A stretch of 64,000 nucleotides of DNA from Vibrio parahaemolyticus (GTDB lineage: Bacteria > Pseudomonadota > Gammaproteobacteria > Enterobacterales > Vibrionaceae). The translations under genes and the position numbers were made by a program. The DNA lies in contig NZ_UHIL01000001.1 in the NCBI RefSeq assembly GCF_900460535.1, positions 1,550,001-1,614,000 on the forward strand. Direction: 5' to 3'. A model generated the notes under the pieces. The model was not told the origin of the DNA, did not search any database, and saw only the letters and a list, made by a program, of their open reading frames with translations. Below, in pieces: positions 1 through 9,368 of the stretch (position 1 is its first letter; each line of letters begins with the position of its first letter).

Positions 1-497
1 ATGACACTCTGTCCCTTGCCAGATGAACTCATGACAGGTTTGACCACACATGGGATACCTACGTGCTCTACTGCGGCTTTAAAGTCATCGTAGTTGTCTG
101 CAAATCGGTAAGGGGAGGTGGATAGGTCTAGTTCTTCTGCGGCTAAGCGACGAATACCTTCACGGTTCATTGTGAGCTTGGTCGCTTTCGCAGTTGGCAC
201 AACATTCAGGCCTTTCTCTTCAAGGTCGACAAGTTTATCGGTCGCGATAGCTTCTATTTCTGGAACAACGTAAGCTGGCTGCTCTTTGTTTATGATCTCT
301 TCTAGAGCTTTACCATCCAACATATCAAGCACGTAGCTACGATGAGAGACTTGCATCGCAGGTGCGTCTGCATAACGGTCACAAGCAATCACTTCTAGAC
401 CTAGTCGTTGGCATTCAATTGCCACTTCTTTACCAAGCTCACCAGAGCCTAATAGTAATACACGGGTAGCATTTGCGCTGGTTGCAGTACCGAACAT
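1..497 (-). CDS. purT: Formate-dependent phosphoribosylglycinamide formyltransferase (partial, N-terminal part)
   Basis: This is the first ~165 residues of PurT, the ATP-grasp enzyme that makes formyl-GAR from GAR, formate and ATP in purine synthesis; the rest lies beyond the left edge. The start is the ATG at 497-495 and reads [20 protein letters not shown]. The glycine-rich [20 protein letters not shown] stretch is the preATP-grasp Rossmann-like fold. [30 protein letters not shown] and, near the window edge, [14 protein letters not shown] (the ATP-grasp phosphate-binding loop) follow in the order usual for PurT and its PurK relatives. A near-perfect PurR operator lies about 70 bases upstream, which supports both the assignment and purine repression. 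Confidence is high; only the missing C-terminus prevents a full check. Confidence 0.93.
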   Translation of the reverse strand, partial: MFGTATSANATRVLLLGSGELGKEVAIECQRLGLEVIACDRYADAPAMQVSHRSYVLDMLDGKALEEIINKEQPAYVVPEIEAIATDKLVDLEEKGLNVVPTAKATKLTMNREGIRRLAAEELDLSTSPYRFADNYDDFKAAVEHVGIPCVVKPVMSSSGKGQSV

Positions 498-564
498 AGT
501 GTTCCCTTACAAAATAAAGTGATGAGACAGAAATTGCAGGGGATCATACTGATTTTTCATTGTG

Positions 565-580
565 AAGCAAACGTTTGCTT
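565..580. promoter_or_regulatory. PurR operator upstream of purT
   Basis: AAGCAAACGTTTGCTT is a perfect 16-base palindrome matching the PurR consensus ACGCAAACGTTTGCGT except at the outer second/third positions. It sits 68 bases before the purT start codon, a normal repressor position. Confidence 0.85.
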
Positions 581-596
581 GTGGTTTTTTGTCAAT

Positions 597-625
597 AAAA
601 AAGCTCTACATGTTGTAGAGCTTTT
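597..625 (-). terminator. Rho-independent terminator after cdd
   Basis: An 11-bp perfect stem (AAAGCTCTACA / TGTAGAGCTTT) with a 3-base loop is followed, read on the minus strand, by a T-run. It lies just past the cdd stop codon. Confidence 0.8.
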
Positions 626-644
626 AATGACATATTAGTGAATT

Positions 645-1532
645 TTATACGTTAACAAAACTGACTGGAATATCTGGGTTTAGCGCTTCTAACGTAGACT
701 GTGTGTCTGCTAGGTGACTGATTTTACCCTCAGAGTTTTCCACTAGAGCGGCAGCCTTAATGCTGTCGAAGGTTTCGCCTGCCAACAACACTTGAATCAG
801 TGCTACTTGTAGCGGTGGAAGGCTTGGGTTAAATGCGGCGTTTTCTGCATAAGCACCTTTAAACACACGACCGTTCGCGAGCTCTAATGCTAAACCACTG
901 AGGTTACTGGTGTACGGCGCATGGCTCATGTTCATCGCTTCGACGGCTTGTTGAATCAATGCGTCTTCATCATCACACACAAATTGGTGTTTTACTTCGG
1001 CCATCAAACCAGATTCAATACCAAGGTCTGCTGGACCAAAAGCTTCTGGTAAGTATTCATGTAATGACTTTTCGTCGCGCTCAGGTAGCTGAACTTTCAA
1101 CTCTTTAGCAGTCGACAGTTCGTTCATGAACTGGCGGCAGTGACCACAAGGGCTAAAGTTGATGGTGATGTCTTTGACACCATGTTCGCCTTTCATCCAA
1201 GCGTGGCTAATTGCAGATTGTTCTGCGTGAACAGTTTGGCCTAACTGAACACCAAAGAACTCCATGTTTGCACCAAAGTACAGACGGCCAGACAAGCCGC
1301 GAACAATTGCACCAACATAGAACTCAGAAATAGGAGCGTAAGAATATGCAGCGGCAAAAGGAAGTAGAGCAACACGCAGCTCTTTATCTGATAGGCTGGT
1401 AGCTGAAAGCAATTGCTCAAACTGCTGCGCTGAAAGAGTAGCATCAAAATCGTCGGCGAGGACGATAGGAGCAAGTTGTTTTGAAAGTGCTTCAGGAGCG
1501 CTTGCTAGCGCCTGTTCAATGCGACTTTTCAT
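645..1532 (-). CDS. cdd: Cytidine deaminase
   Basis: Zinc-dependent hydrolytic deaminase converting cytidine and deoxycytidine to uridine and deoxyuridine in pyrimidine salvage; cytosolic. The 295-residue length matches the long enterobacterial-type dimeric enzyme (E. coli 294). The zinc site is fully visible: H102-A-E104 (ligand and catalytic acid) and P128-C129-G-H-C132 (two cysteine ligands), at exactly the E. coli positions. The N-terminal half is the catalytic domain and the C-terminal half is the degenerate domain of this subfamily. It is a single gene between its own terminator and a 360-base upstream region holding a weak CRP-like site. In enterics cdd is controlled by CRP/CytR; that regulation is inferred here. 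Confidence 0.96.
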   Translation of the reverse strand: MKSRIEQALASAPEALSKQLAPIVLADDFDATLSAQQFEQLLSATSLSDKELRVALLPFAAAYSYAPISEFYVGAIVRGLSGRLYFGANMEFFGVQLGQTVHAEQSAISHAWMKGEHGVKDITINFSPCGHCRQFMNELSTAKELKVQLPERDEKSLHEYLPEAFGPADLGIESGLMAEVKHQFVCDDEDALIQQAVEAMNMSHAPYTSNLSGLALELANGRVFKGAYAENAAFNPSLPPLQVALIQVLLAGETFDSIKAAALVENSEGKISHLADTQSTLEALNPDIPVSFVNV

Positions 1533-1587
1533 GTTGAATCCTTGTTATTGCATGGACAGTTATTCTATGCAAAGGAGAGAAATGTTC

Positions 1588-1603
1588 CGTGCTTTGGATC
1601 ACG
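1588..1603. promoter_or_regulatory. Possible CRP site upstream of cdd
   Basis: CGTGCTTTGGATCACG has the 5-6-5 layout of TGTGA-N6-TCACA with three mismatches, about 55 bases before the cdd start. The match is weak, but cdd is a known CRP/CytR target in enterics. Confidence 0.35.
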
Positions 1604-1855
1604 TTAAATAATGCAATTGATATTTCTGTTACATAATTAGAGTGAGCTCACACATGTATTCGATTGCAATCGTGTTGAGCGTTAACTTCGTCTCATAAAT
1701 AACTATATCAATGGATATTCATATACCCAAGTAATGAAAATATGCTAGCAGCGAAAGATAGTGTTTAGTATGAATCTTGTTAGAGCACGTTAGATGGGAA
1801 GTGTGCTTTGTAGCGAAAAGCGTTTTCAACGGCGCACTACGATGAGAAAAGGAAA

Positions 1856-1889
1856 GTGACGGCCTGTCGGAAGGAGGACAGACCGTCAC
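1856..1889 (-). terminator. Rho-independent terminator after lrgAB
   Basis: A long stem GTGACGG-CTGTC / GACAG-CCGTCAC with a single mismatch and a purine/pyrimidine-rich loop is followed on the minus strand by TTTCCTTTTC. It begins seven bases past the lrgB stop. Confidence 0.75.
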
Positions 1890-1895
1890 AATGAC

Positions 1896-2573
1896 TTATT
1901 GATATAGCCAGACTGCTAAACCAAAAAAGCTCGGAGCGAGAATGGAGGTGATGATGCCGCATAGCACCAACGCTAACGATGAAAATGCAGCGTCGCCAGG
2001 TTGTTTCTCTGCGCAAGTCGCAGTACCAAGCGCGTGCGATACTGTGCCCATCGTCAAACCACGAGCAATTGGATGCTTAATGCCGATTAGGTTGTAGATT
2101 GGGTACGCCAAAATAGCGCCAAGAAGACCTACGATCAGTACTAAGATTGCAGCGACTGCCGCTTCGCCACCAAGGTGGCTTGAGATTTCCATTGCAATCG
2201 GAGTGGTCACTGACTTACCTACTAGGCTCGCGATTAAACTGATGTCAGCTTTAAATGCAACGGCGATGAGGGTTGTGGTTGCCATTGACATAATACTACC
2301 GAGCGTACAAGCAAACGTTATGATTCGCCAGTTGGCTTTGATTTGAGGGAGTTGCTCGTACAAAGGGTAAGCCAACGCTACAACAGCTGGTTGTAGTAAA
2401 AAGCTGATGCCTTCGTTGTCGGCGTAGTATGTCTCAAACGGTACATTGAGGTACGTTAATAAAGGAATCAGTACTGCAATACTTATCAACAAAGGGTTTG
2501 CAAGTGGGCTGTTGATCTTAATTGCGATTTGGCGAGCAATCAGGAAAACGACAATAGTGACAATTAACCACAT
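1896..2573 (-). CDS. lrgB: LrgB/CidB-family membrane protein
   Basis: A 225-residue polytopic inner-membrane protein of the LrgB/CidB family. Members work with the small LrgA/CidA holin-like partner and have been linked to control of murein hydrolase export, and in some bacteria and plants to pyruvate or glycolate transport. Hydrophobic segments run nearly end to end; the conserved stretch KSVTTPIAMEIS (about 119-130) and the C-terminal HALGTATCAEKQPGDAAFSS region (about 180-199) are typical. It is translationally coupled to lrgA: the lrgA stop and this start are one base apart. A terminator follows directly, so lrgAB is a two-gene unit. There is no LytSR two-component pair nearby, so its regulation cannot be told from context. 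Confidence 0.88.
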   Translation of the reverse strand: MWLIVTIVVFLIARQIAIKINSPLANPLLISIAVLIPLLTYLNVPFETYYADNEGISFLLQPAVVALAYPLYEQLPQIKANWRIITFACTLGSIMSMATTTLIAVAFKADISLIASLVGKSVTTPIAMEISSHLGGEAAVAAILVLIVGLLGAILAYPIYNLIGIKHPIARGLTMGTVSHALGTATCAEKQPGDAAFSSLALVLCGIITSILAPSFFGLAVWLYQ

Positions 2574-2574
2574 A

Positions 2575-2949
2575 TTAATGTTTCTCCTTTAGCAAGTAGT
2601 CCAGTAGCCAAGCAAGGCTGACCAAGACAATGAGTGAACCACCGACTGCACTAGCTATGATTGGCAATGCATTCGCAAGTAGCATATCGAAGTGCTGCAT
2701 GAGTCCCACACTGATTGGGACAAATAGTAAGATCATGTAGCGAATGAATAGCGTTGCGCCCGGTTTGACCCAATCCACTTTGACAAGGCCAAGTGTCATG
2801 GAGAAAAACAGTACAAGCATACCGATGACACTTCCGGGAACAGAAACGCCAGTGAATTTTTGAATAGTAATTCCGATTCCAAGTGCTCCCATGATGAGGA
2901 AGAGGGAGATGAGCAGTTGGATCAGTTGTAAGAATCGATCTTTTATCAT
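2575..2949 (-). CDS. lrgA: LrgA/CidA-family holin-like protein
   Basis: A 124-residue, very hydrophobic protein with four predicted membrane spans and the family's [11 protein letters not shown] motif (about 37-47), a match to LrgA/CidA. These are proposed holin-like partners of LrgB; the exact transported species is debated. It is the first gene of the lrgAB pair, ending one base before lrgB. The start is the ATG at 2949-2947 ([17 protein letters not shown]); its promoter must lie in the short gap before sbcB. The size and gene pairing make the call safe, while the physiological role in this organism is not shown by sequence. Confidence 0.88.
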   Translation of the reverse strand: MIKDRFLQLIQLLISLFLIMGALGIGITIQKFTGVSVPGSVIGMLVLFFSMTLGLVKVDWVKPGATLFIRYMILLFVPISVGLMQHFDMLLANALPIIASAVGGSLIVLVSLAWLLDYLLKEKH

Positions 2950-3004
2950 TTTGACAGCATATAAACGACAAGCACACCATAAGGTGCGCTTGGATAAGTA
3001 GAAA

Positions 3005-4426
3005 TTAGGAGGCTAGGCTCTCTACATAACGGTAAACGGATTTTAATATTGCAATCTTCTTTTCGTCACTTTCATGTTCGTGAACTAAGTTTTCTAAATT
3101 CAGCATATACTCTTCGATTTGGCTTTCAAATACCTCTCGGCAATGAAGTGCCCAGCGTCGTTGCTCTTGCTCATCGAGAGTGCTTGGGAAGTTACGAGCA
3201 CGGTATCTGAATAGCAGCGGTTTGATGCGTTTATCGTCAAACTCGATATCTAAGGCAGCAAGATTGTTTGGATCGGTTTCGCGGATAATATCCATCGCTG
3301 CACGGTCAGCTGGAGAGAAGAACCCATCGTAAAGTTGAGTGTCCACATCATCGCTTTTTTCAAATTGACGTTCGATAGAGAACAAGCCGATTAGTTTTTC
3401 TCGAATCTCAGGGTGCTGGCGAAGTAGTGCCAAATTATCGAGACACTTCTGACGATCAATACCGATGTTTTCTGCGTTTTCCGCCGTCAACGTTTTCGCT
3501 GGTGCTAAAATAGGGCACTTATTGAGGTGAACCAGTTTCACCGGTACGGGTAGTAGGTCGCCGAGGTCTTCACGCTTGGTGTAGAGACGTTCGTGCAACT
3601 CTTCGGTTGAAAGTTCAAGAATTGGCTGCGGATCTTTGGCTAAATCAATCGTAATAACCGCGTTGTTATTCGTTGGATGCCACGCGACAGGCACAATCCA
3701 GCTGGTGTATTGGCATTCGCGACCTAACATGCCTGAGACATGCATCAGCGGTGTCATGTTTACAATATCAACCAGTTCATTCAGCTTACGTTTGTGGCGC
3801 ATAGAGAAGAAGTAATCGAACAGTTTTGGCTGTGCGGCTTTGACTTTCTTTGCCATCTCAATCGTTGCGACAACGTCAGCCATCGCGTCGTGCGCATTAC
3901 TGTGCTCAATGCCATTTTTAACCGATAAATGTTCTAACTTGAAACTGGTGAAGCCGTCTTCATTCTCGGGCCATTCTACGCCTTCAGGACGCAACGCATG
4001 GCATGCACGCAATACATCGAGCAAGTCCCAACGCGAGTTGCCGTTTTGCCAGCTCCACGCGTATGGATCGATAAAGTTGCGGTAACAGGTGTAACGCGTC
4101 ACTTCGTCATCAAAACGAATGCTGTTGTAGCCTAGGCTGGTGGTTTTGGGTTTCGATAACTCGGCGTGAATCTTAGCAATAAACTCAGGCTCAGATAGGC
4201 CTTCTTGCATCGCCTTTTGCGGCGTAATACCCGTAATTAATGCAGCTTCCGGAGAAGGTAGATAATCAGCAGGAAGCTGGCAGTACATCACCAGAGGTTC
4301 GCCGATGATATTGAAGTTTTCATCTGTGCGAACACCAGCAAATTGGCTTGGACGATCTTTCGCGGGATTTGTACCCCAAGTCTCGTAGTCAAAGAAGAAA
4401 AAAGTGGGCTGATTATCTTGGTGCAT
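3005..4426 (-). CDS. sbcB: Exodeoxyribonuclease I
   Basis: Processive 3'-5' single-strand DNA exonuclease (ExoI) of recombination and mismatch repair; cytosolic, stimulated by SSB. 473 residues, like E. coli (475). The DEDDh catalytic motifs are present: D13-Y-E15 in [13 protein letters not shown], the D106/D107 region in [17 protein letters not shown], and H179...D184 in [14 protein letters not shown]. The SH3-like and C-terminal helical domains follow in the usual order, with the YRARNFP segment near 411-417. It stands alone on the minus strand between tcyP and lrgA, with no close-spaced partner. Confidence 0.95.
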   Translation of the reverse strand: MHQDNQPTFFFFDYETWGTNPAKDRPSQFAGVRTDENFNIIGEPLVMYCQLPADYLPSPEAALITGITPQKAMQEGLSEPEFIAKIHAELSKPKTTSLGYNSIRFDDEVTRYTCYRNFIDPYAWSWQNGNSRWDLLDVLRACHALRPEGVEWPENEDGFTSFKLEHLSVKNGIEHSNAHDAMADVVATIEMAKKVKAAQPKLFDYFFSMRHKRKLNELVDIVNMTPLMHVSGMLGRECQYTSWIVPVAWHPTNNNAVITIDLAKDPQPILELSTEELHERLYTKREDLGDLLPVPVKLVHLNKCPILAPAKTLTAENAENIGIDRQKCLDNLALLRQHPEIREKLIGLFSIERQFEKSDDVDTQLYDGFFSPADRAAMDIIRETDPNNLAALDIEFDDKRIKPLLFRYRARNFPSTLDEQEQRRWALHCREVFESQIEEYMLNLENLVHEHESDEKKIAILKSVYRYVESLAS

Positions 4427-4512
4427 TCTGCTTACCGTTTACGGAACCGATAAGAGTATTAGACCATTCAACGCCTTGACTAGCAACGAAAGATGCAAGG
4501 TGAAGTTGTGAA

Positions 4513-4543
4513 AATGAAAAAGCCGATGGCGAACCATCGGCTT
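4513..4543 (-). terminator. Rho-independent terminator after tcyP
   Basis: Ten-base perfect stem AAGCCGATGG / CCATCGGCTT with a 4-base loop, followed on the minus strand by TTTTCATTTT. It lies about 40 bases past the tcyP stop. Confidence 0.85.
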
Positions 4544-4581
4544 GAAGTTTTGCATTTGTCTGCTTAGGCAGCAAATAAGGG

Positions 4582-5955
4582 TTAGGCTTTCGTTTCTTCA
4601 AGAGCCGTTTCAGCTTCTGAGGACTTCAACACTCGGCTTGCAATGGTGCCTGCCGTCATTGAGCCAGAAACGTTCAGCGCAGTACGAGCCATATCAATCA
4701 GAGGTTCAATTGAGATCAAAAGTGCAGCGATCGTTACAGGCAAGCCCATTGCTGGAAGAACAATCAATGCCGCAAATGTTGCACCGCCACCAACGCCCGC
4801 AATACCAAACGAGCTGATAGTAATGATCGCAATCAGAGAAAGAATGAAGTTTACGTCTAGTGGGTTAATACCCATTGTTGGGGCTACCATCACAGCTAGC
4901 ATCGCAGGGTAGATACCCGCACAACCATTCTGACCAATTGTTGCACCGAAAGAAGCAGATAGGTTCGCGATCGCTGGTGGCACATTGAGCTTGGTCACTT
5001 GCGCCTCAATATTCAATGGGATGGTTGCCGCCGAACTGCGAGATGTGAACGCAAACGTCAATACAGGCCAAATTTTCTTGAAGTATTCAACAGGGCTAAC
5101 GCCAACGAATGAAACCAAAATGCCGTGCACAACAAACATCAAACCAATAGCGACGTATGACGCGACGATAAAACCAAGTAGGTTTAGGATGTCGGATGCA
5201 TTTGAGGTTGCAACCACTTTCGCCATCAATGCAGCAATACCGTAAGGTGTAAGCGCCATGATCATTTTTACTAAGCGCATAACGATAGATTGAGCCGCTT
5301 CAACAAACGTGCGAATTGGTGATTCCAATTCCTCTTTTTCTATCATTACTTTGCGAGCTGCAATACCAGTTAGTACACCAAAAATGACAACAGCAATGAT
5401 TGAGGTTGAGCGTGCTCCCGTTAAGTCTGCAAATGGGTTTGTCGGAATAAAGCTTACTAGCATTTGTGGAATGGTTAGATCGCTTACTGTACCCGCTCGG
5501 CTTTCAAGAACCGCAATTCGAGCCGTTTCACGAGCGCCTTCAGTTAGCCCTTCCGCTGACAGACCAAACGCAGAAGTAACAAGAATACCGATCAAAGCCG
5601 AAATTGCTGTGGTGACTAGCAACACAGAAATCGTCAGACCAGAGATTTTGCCAAGTGAGCCACCTTTCTCCAGTTTTACTACCGCAGAAATCATCGAAAC
5701 CAACACAAGTGGCATGATCACCATTTTTAGCAAGCCGACATAGCCGCTACCAACAATACCAACCCATTCTAGTGTTTTCGAAATGACGTCGCTGCCTTCA
5801 CCGTGAATAAGCTGAAGAGCCAAGCCAAAAAGAGAGCCAGTAACAAGACCAATTAAAACGAGACGAGAAAGGGTGTTCTGTTTTTGTTGCTGGGTAAAAA
5901 GAAAGAATAATATGCCTATAAACACGGCAAGAGAGGCTATCACTGCAAAATCCAT
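4582..5955 (-). CDS. tcyP: L-cystine uptake symporter TcyP
   Basis: A sodium:dicarboxylate/amino-acid symporter (DAACS family) of 457 residues whose order of motifs resembles E. coli TcyP (YdjN, 463 aa), a cystine importer. About eight membrane spans plus re-entrant loops are visible. Family signatures include the [20 protein letters not shown] segment (about 68-87), the [14 protein letters not shown] hairpin (about 304-317) and the [20 protein letters not shown] region (about 337-356). The serine-rich [10 protein letters not shown] replaces the glutamate-transporter hairpin. It is monocistronic with a terminator after it. Substrate specificity is inferred from resemblance; another small amino acid is possible. 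CysB control is known for the E. coli gene but no site was identified here. Confidence 0.85.
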   Translation of the reverse strand: MDFAVIASLAVFIGILFFLFTQQQKQNTLSRLVLIGLVTGSLFGLALQLIHGEGSDVISKTLEWVGIVGSGYVGLLKMVIMPLVLVSMISAVVKLEKGGSLGKISGLTISVLLVTTAISALIGILVTSAFGLSAEGLTEGARETARIAVLESRAGTVSDLTIPQMLVSFIPTNPFADLTGARSTSIIAVVIFGVLTGIAARKVMIEKEELESPIRTFVEAAQSIVMRLVKMIMALTPYGIAALMAKVVATSNASDILNLLGFIVASYVAIGLMFVVHGILVSFVGVSPVEYFKKIWPVLTFAFTSRSSAATIPLNIEAQVTKLNVPPAIANLSASFGATIGQNGCAGIYPAMLAVMVAPTMGINPLDVNFILSLIAIITISSFGIAGVGGGATFAALIVLPAMGLPVTIAALLISIEPLIDMARTALNVSGSMTAGTIASRVLKSSEAETALEETKA

Positions 5956-6147
5956 AATCTGACCTTATCAATCTGGCGTGAAACGCCGACTGTTTTTTAT
6001 ACGGGGTTATATACTGATGCCGTAAGATAACGCTCAGGATATAACTTTAAAAATGACAAACAGGTATTAGATAGATCTAAAATGAATATAAAAATGAGAG
6101 ATAAATCTCGTGAACTTACTGTTTAGCGTGATTTTTAAGCAAAATGA

Positions 6148-6843
6148 CTAGTCATAATGATGCAGTAGGTCGAGCATTTCTTTTCTTTGTAGATAAACAA
6201 CCGAATTTTCCTGATAACTGTAAACTTGATAAATCATCGCTTTGGCCACTTCTTCGGCTTTAATCGGCAGAAAGTTAGACAATTTCCCTATCATAAGTGG
6301 GCGAATGACTTTGAATAAAGCTTGAACAAGCTTTTCATCACTTCGCGGGTGATCGCGTTCACCAACTAAAGGGCCTGGACGCACAAACACCACTTCATCA
6401 AATCCCATTTTTTCAATGTTCTGCTCCATTTGTCCTTTGCAAGCAAGATAGTGAGAAGGAGAGGAACGGTTGGCACCTAAACTAGACACCACCGCAAGGC
6501 GTTTTACGCCGACCATTTTCATTTGCTGTGCGACCGAAGTGACCAGTTCGACATCGACTTTACGTAGGTTTTCTTTACTGCCTGCTTGCTTGAGAGTCGT
6601 GCCCAAACAAATGAAACCTATATCGGGCGTTGTTTGATTTTCATTCCATTGATGAATAGTGAGCTCTGCATCAATGATTGGAATGATCTTGTTTGTTGGG
6701 TCATAAATGTCTTTAAGTGGGCGTCTGGAGAGGGAGTACAAATGAGAAATACCTGACTGAGCAATGAGGTTTTCGACCACTTTGCTGCCGACTAACCCAG
6801 TTGCGCCAGCGATGATTACGCAAGTGTTAACATCGTTTGTCAT
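6148..6843 (-). CDS. NAD(P)-binding Rossmann-fold oxidoreductase (HTATIP2/YbjT-like)
   Basis: 231 residues with an N-terminal nucleotide-binding motif IIAGATGLVGSKVVENL (about 9-25), the atypical short-chain dehydrogenase pattern GATGxxG. The segment VSSLGANRSSPSHYLACKGQ (about 118-137) gives the serine and the YxxxK pair of the SDR catalytic site. This matches the atypical SDR group that includes HTATIP2/TIP30 and bacterial YbjT/Yml-like proteins. The substrate is unknown; some members bind nucleotides without a proven reaction. It is a lone gene with about 150 bases on each side and no operon partner. No function should be read from the name. Confidence 0.75.
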   Translation of the reverse strand: MTNDVNTCVIIAGATGLVGSKVVENLIAQSGISHLYSLSRRPLKDIYDPTNKIIPIIDAELTIHQWNENQTTPDIGFICLGTTLKQAGSKENLRKVDVELVTSVAQQMKMVGVKRLAVVSSLGANRSSPSHYLACKGQMEQNIEKMGFDEVVFVRPGPLVGERDHPRSDEKLVQALFKVIRPLMIGKLSNFLPIKAEEVAKAMIYQVYSYQENSVVYLQRKEMLDLLHHYD

Positions 6844-6968
6844 TGTATGCTTCCTCTTTAGAGAACAAGTGCTTAGGCATTAGTAGCTTATGCCAACACG
6901 CTGAAAGAGCAAGAATAAGCCGCAACTAACCATCAAATTTGTGCAGTGGCGAGCTCGATATCGCATGT

Positions 6969-6997
6969 TAAAAAAAGACCCGTTATTTACGGGTCTT
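6969..6997 (-). terminator. Rho-independent terminator after the 30-residue small ORF
   Basis: Nine-base perfect stem AAGACCCGT / ACGGGTCTT, 5-base loop, then seven or so T on the minus strand. It begins five bases after the stop codon of the small ORF at 7002-7094. Confidence 0.9.
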
Positions 6998-7001
6998 AGG
7001 C

Positions 7002-7094
7002 TCAGGAGAGTGATAAGGGAATTGAGCGCCGGGTTTTGCGCTGCGGTTTGGGCTTGCTTCTCTTAGCAGGGCGACGACTTTGATTGGCAAACAT
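7002..7094 (-). CDS. Small basic protein (30 residues), not recognised
   Basis: An ORF reading MFANQSRRPAKRSKPKPQ then nine or more further residues rich in Arg/Lys and ending PLSLS, 30 residues in total. Support: an excellent Shine-Dalgarno GGAGAGAG five bases before the ATG, an in-frame stop shortly upstream, and a textbook terminator starting five bases after the stop codon. About a third of its residues are Arg or Lys and it has no acidic residue, so binding to nucleic acid or ribosome is plausible but only inference. It lies alone between a Rossmann oxidoreductase and the cob genes. It is too short for ordinary gene callers. The alternative is that the transcript is a small RNA and the ORF incidental. 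Confidence 0.6.
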   Translation of the reverse strand: MFANQSRRPAKRSKPKPQRKTRRSIPLSLS

Positions 7095-7400
7095 AATTCT
7101 CTCTCCATTTTATTGGGACAAGTTAATTCAAGCATTTGTTGTGCCAATCGTTGAATTTATTAGGTGTTAGACATGTTATAAATGCTTGTTTTTAGTCACT
7201 TTGGTTTGTTTTTTTGGTTATAGATTTCAATGGTTTGCTTGGTTGTATGGGCTTGGTTTTTTGTGCCGGATATCCAGGTGATATGTATTCGTATCACTTT
7301 TCTATTTATGTAAAAACAGCCACCTAGAATCATATTCTTGTCAATATGACAGTCAGAATGCTAAAAACATCAGCAAAAAGAGAAAATCAGATGAAATAGA
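7095..7400. other. AT-rich intergenic region upstream of cobT
   Basis: Contains the promoter region of the small basic ORF (left) and presumably the cob operon promoter (right). A plus-strand hairpin at 7278-7297 (GTGATATG/CGTATCAC) with a weak T-run is visible. I looked for a cobalamin riboswitch (GCCACTG-type B12 box and paired stems) and found none. Confidence 0.4.
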
Positions 7401-7514
7401 ATGAAAGAGGCGTACACTTATTCTCTCATTCGTCGTCAGCCTTTTATCTTGTCTCGTCGTAATGCATACGCAACTGTAGACAACGTTTCTATCGAACGAA
7501 CACCAATTACTTGA
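7401..7514 (+). CDS. Possible 37-residue leader ORF before cobT
   Basis: An uninterrupted ORF starting [20 protein letters not shown] and ending at TGA 7512-7514, whose stop codon abuts the cobT Shine-Dalgarno (TTGAAGGAAT) and lies 13 bases before the cobT ATG. The placement would allow translational coupling. However, no good ribosome binding site precedes its ATG, and there is no run of a single regulatory codon. It may be chance. Confidence 0.25.
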   Translation: MKEAYTYSLIRRQPFILSRRNAYATVDNVSIERTPIT

Positions 7515-7527
7515 AGGAATACCAAAC

Positions 7528-8571
7528 ATGGATTGCTCTTTTTCCGCAGATATTCAAACGCGCATTGATAACAAAACCAAACCCTTAGGTGCTCTAGGGT
7601 TGCTAGAAAAAGTCGCATTGCAGTTAGCGTTGATTCAAAGCCAAGATCAAGCACAAGCCGTTGAAGAGATTGTTATTCGCAAGCCAACGATGTTGGTGTT
7701 TGCTGGCGACCATGGTGTTGCGAAAGAAGGCATTAGCATCGCACCGAGTGAAGTTACCCAGCAAATGGTTGCAAACTTCCTTGCTGGAGGTGCGGCAATT
7801 AACTGCTTTTGCGATGTAAACCAAATCGAATTCAAAGTGATTGACTGCGGTATGCTTGCGCCAATCGAAGTCATGGTTCCTGAGTTTAAATCTCATCCGA
7901 ATTTAATTGAGCAGCGTTTAGGAAATGGCACTGCCAATTTTTCAAAGCAAGCGGCGATGTCTTCTGAACAAGTAGCGCTTGGTTTGGAATATGGTGCAAG
8001 AGTGGCGCAAAGCACCATCTATTCAGGATCTAACTTACTGATGTTTGGCGAGATGGGCATTGGAAATACCAGCTCGGCTTCCGCATTATTGGCGGCACTC
8101 AGCCCGCTTGAGGTAAACCACTGTGTTGGTCTTGGTACGGGCATCAACTCAGAGCAGTTGAGCCGAAAGTTAAAGTTGGTTGCTCAAGGGGTAAGTCGTT
8201 GTCGAGGTCTAGACGCCAAAGCTGTATTATCGCAAGTTGGTGGATTTGAAATCGTACAGATGGTTGGGGCGTTCCTTGAGGCGAAGCGTTTGAAAACGCC
8301 AGTGCTTGTCGATGGTTTTATTGTCTCTGTCGCGGCGTATGTTGCCACGTTACTAGATGAAGAAACACGTGACTACATGCTGTTTGCACATCGTTCAGAA
8401 GAAAACGGACACAAGTTTGTGTTGGAGTCATTAAAAGCCGAACCTTTGCTGGATTTAGGGCTCCGCCTCGGTGAAGGAACAGGTGCTGCGTTGGCAATGC
8501 CGCTATTGAAGGCCGCTGCGCAGTTCTATAATAAAATGGCCAGTTTTGAGAGTGCAGGAGTAACGGTTTAG
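7528..8571 (+). CDS. cobT: Nicotinate-nucleotide--dimethylbenzimidazole phosphoribosyltransferase
   Basis: Makes alpha-ribazole phosphate from nicotinate mononucleotide and 5,6-dimethylbenzimidazole, activating the lower ligand of cobalamin; cytosolic. 347 residues, the usual length. Visible family signatures are [16 protein letters not shown] (about 12-27), [11 protein letters not shown] (about 59-69), [19 protein letters not shown] (about 173-191) and [17 protein letters not shown], in which E316 corresponds to the catalytic glutamate of the Salmonella enzyme. AAGGA about ten bases before the ATG supports the start. It leads the cobT-cobS-cobU-cobC operon; cobS starts at its last base. Confidence 0.95.
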   Translation: MDCSFSADIQTRIDNKTKPLGALGLLEKVALQLALIQSQDQAQAVEEIVIRKPTMLVFAGDHGVAKEGISIAPSEVTQQMVANFLAGGAAINCFCDVNQIEFKVIDCGMLAPIEVMVPEFKSHPNLIEQRLGNGTANFSKQAAMSSEQVALGLEYGARVAQSTIYSGSNLLMFGEMGIGNTSSASALLAALSPLEVNHCVGLGTGINSEQLSRKLKLVAQGVSRCRGLDAKAVLSQVGGFEIVQMVGAFLEAKRLKTPVLVDGFIVSVAAYVATLLDEETRDYMLFAHRSEENGHKFVLESLKAEPLLDLGLRLGEGTGAALAMPLLKAAAQFYNKMASFESAGVTV

Positions 8572-9368
8572 TGTCTGAGTCAAAAAGTTCAAGACAAGCA
8601 ACGCTACGCTATCAAATGGAGCTATTCCTCTTGGCTGTGAGCTTTTTTAGCCGCTTGCCTGTACCGAGTGACTTACCTTACAGCGAAGAGCGTATGAATC
8701 AAGCCGGGCGATATTTTGCCTTGGTTGGTGTGATTCTTGGTGTGCTTTGCGCGCTTGTGTTCTACTTCACTCAACTTATTTTCCCTGATTCTGTTGCTAT
8801 TGTATTAACCATGGCGTTCAGCCTGTTGCTCACCGGTGCTTTTCACGAAGATGGTTTGACTGATATGGCGGATGGCATTGGCGGCGGTATGACGGTTGAA
8901 CGTCGTCTTTCTATCATGAAGGACAGCCGCATCGGGACTTATGGCGCCGCAACATTAGTGATGGCGTTGTTGGCTAAGTTTGTCCTTTGGAGCGAGTTGG
9001 TGCATTTGCCTGATTTTTGGCTCGTTATTGTTGTGGCCTACACCACGAGTCGTGCCCTCGCTGCAACGCTAATTTACGACATGCCTTATGTGAGTGACAG
9101 TGACACCTCGAAAAGCAAGCCGCTTGCGAGCAAACAGTCCTCGTCTGAAGTTGCCATTTTGCTGTTTACTGCGGGCGTGGCTTCGCTCTTTCTCGGGGTA
9201 ATACAGGCATCATTTATCGTCATCGTTTTGTTTGCATTTCGATTTGCATTCAAACGTTGGCTGACTAAGCGCATTGGCGGTTTTACTGGCGATTGCTTAG
9301 GTGCAGCGCAGCAGCTTTCTGAACTCTTGGTTTACCTTACTCTAATCGCGTTTTATCAAAATATATGA
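8571..9368 (+). CDS. cobS: Adenosylcobinamide-GDP ribazoletransferase (cobalamin 5'-phosphate synthase)
   Basis: Inner-membrane enzyme joining adenosylcobinamide-GDP and alpha-ribazole (phosphate), the step that assembles the complete cobamide. 265 residues with multiple membrane spans, the metal-binding [15 protein letters not shown] motif (about 92-106) and a C-terminal [17 protein letters not shown] (about 236-252), both family hallmarks. The start is a GTG whose first base is the last base of the cobT stop codon, a one-base overlap indicating coupled translation. The stop overlaps the cobU start by four bases (ATGA). Confidence 0.94.
   Translation: MSESKSSRQATLRYQMELFLLAVSFFSRLPVPSDLPYSEERMNQAGRYFALVGVILGVLCALVFYFTQLIFPDSVAIVLTMAFSLLLTGAFHEDGLTDMADGIGGGMTVERRLSIMKDSRIGTYGAATLVMALLAKFVLWSELVHLPDFWLVIVVAYTTSRALAATLIYDMPYVSDSDTSKSKPLASKQSSSEVAILLFTAGVASLFLGVIQASFIVIVLFAFRFAFKRWLTKRIGGFTGDCLGAAQQLSELLVYLTLIAFYQNI

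Larger units (their letters stand above)
1533..1895. other. Intergenic region between lrgB and cdd
   Basis: Holds the cdd promoter region on its left side and the lrgAB terminator on its right. Apart from a weak CRP-like site (1588-1603) and a short palindrome GTGAGCTCAC near 1644, I see no gene or clear RNA. A small motif tatacccaagtaa near 1720 recalls Vibrio intergenic repeats but occurs only once here. Confidence 0.5.

Noticed and set aside
7278..7304. Hairpin GTGATATG/CGTATCAC with weak T-run, as a terminator or small-RNA end
   Set aside because: T-run is interrupted, the stem contains a G-T pair and no transcript source was visible upstream.
7095..7527. Cobalamin riboswitch before cobT
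   Set aside because: No B12 box or the required paired elements could be found.
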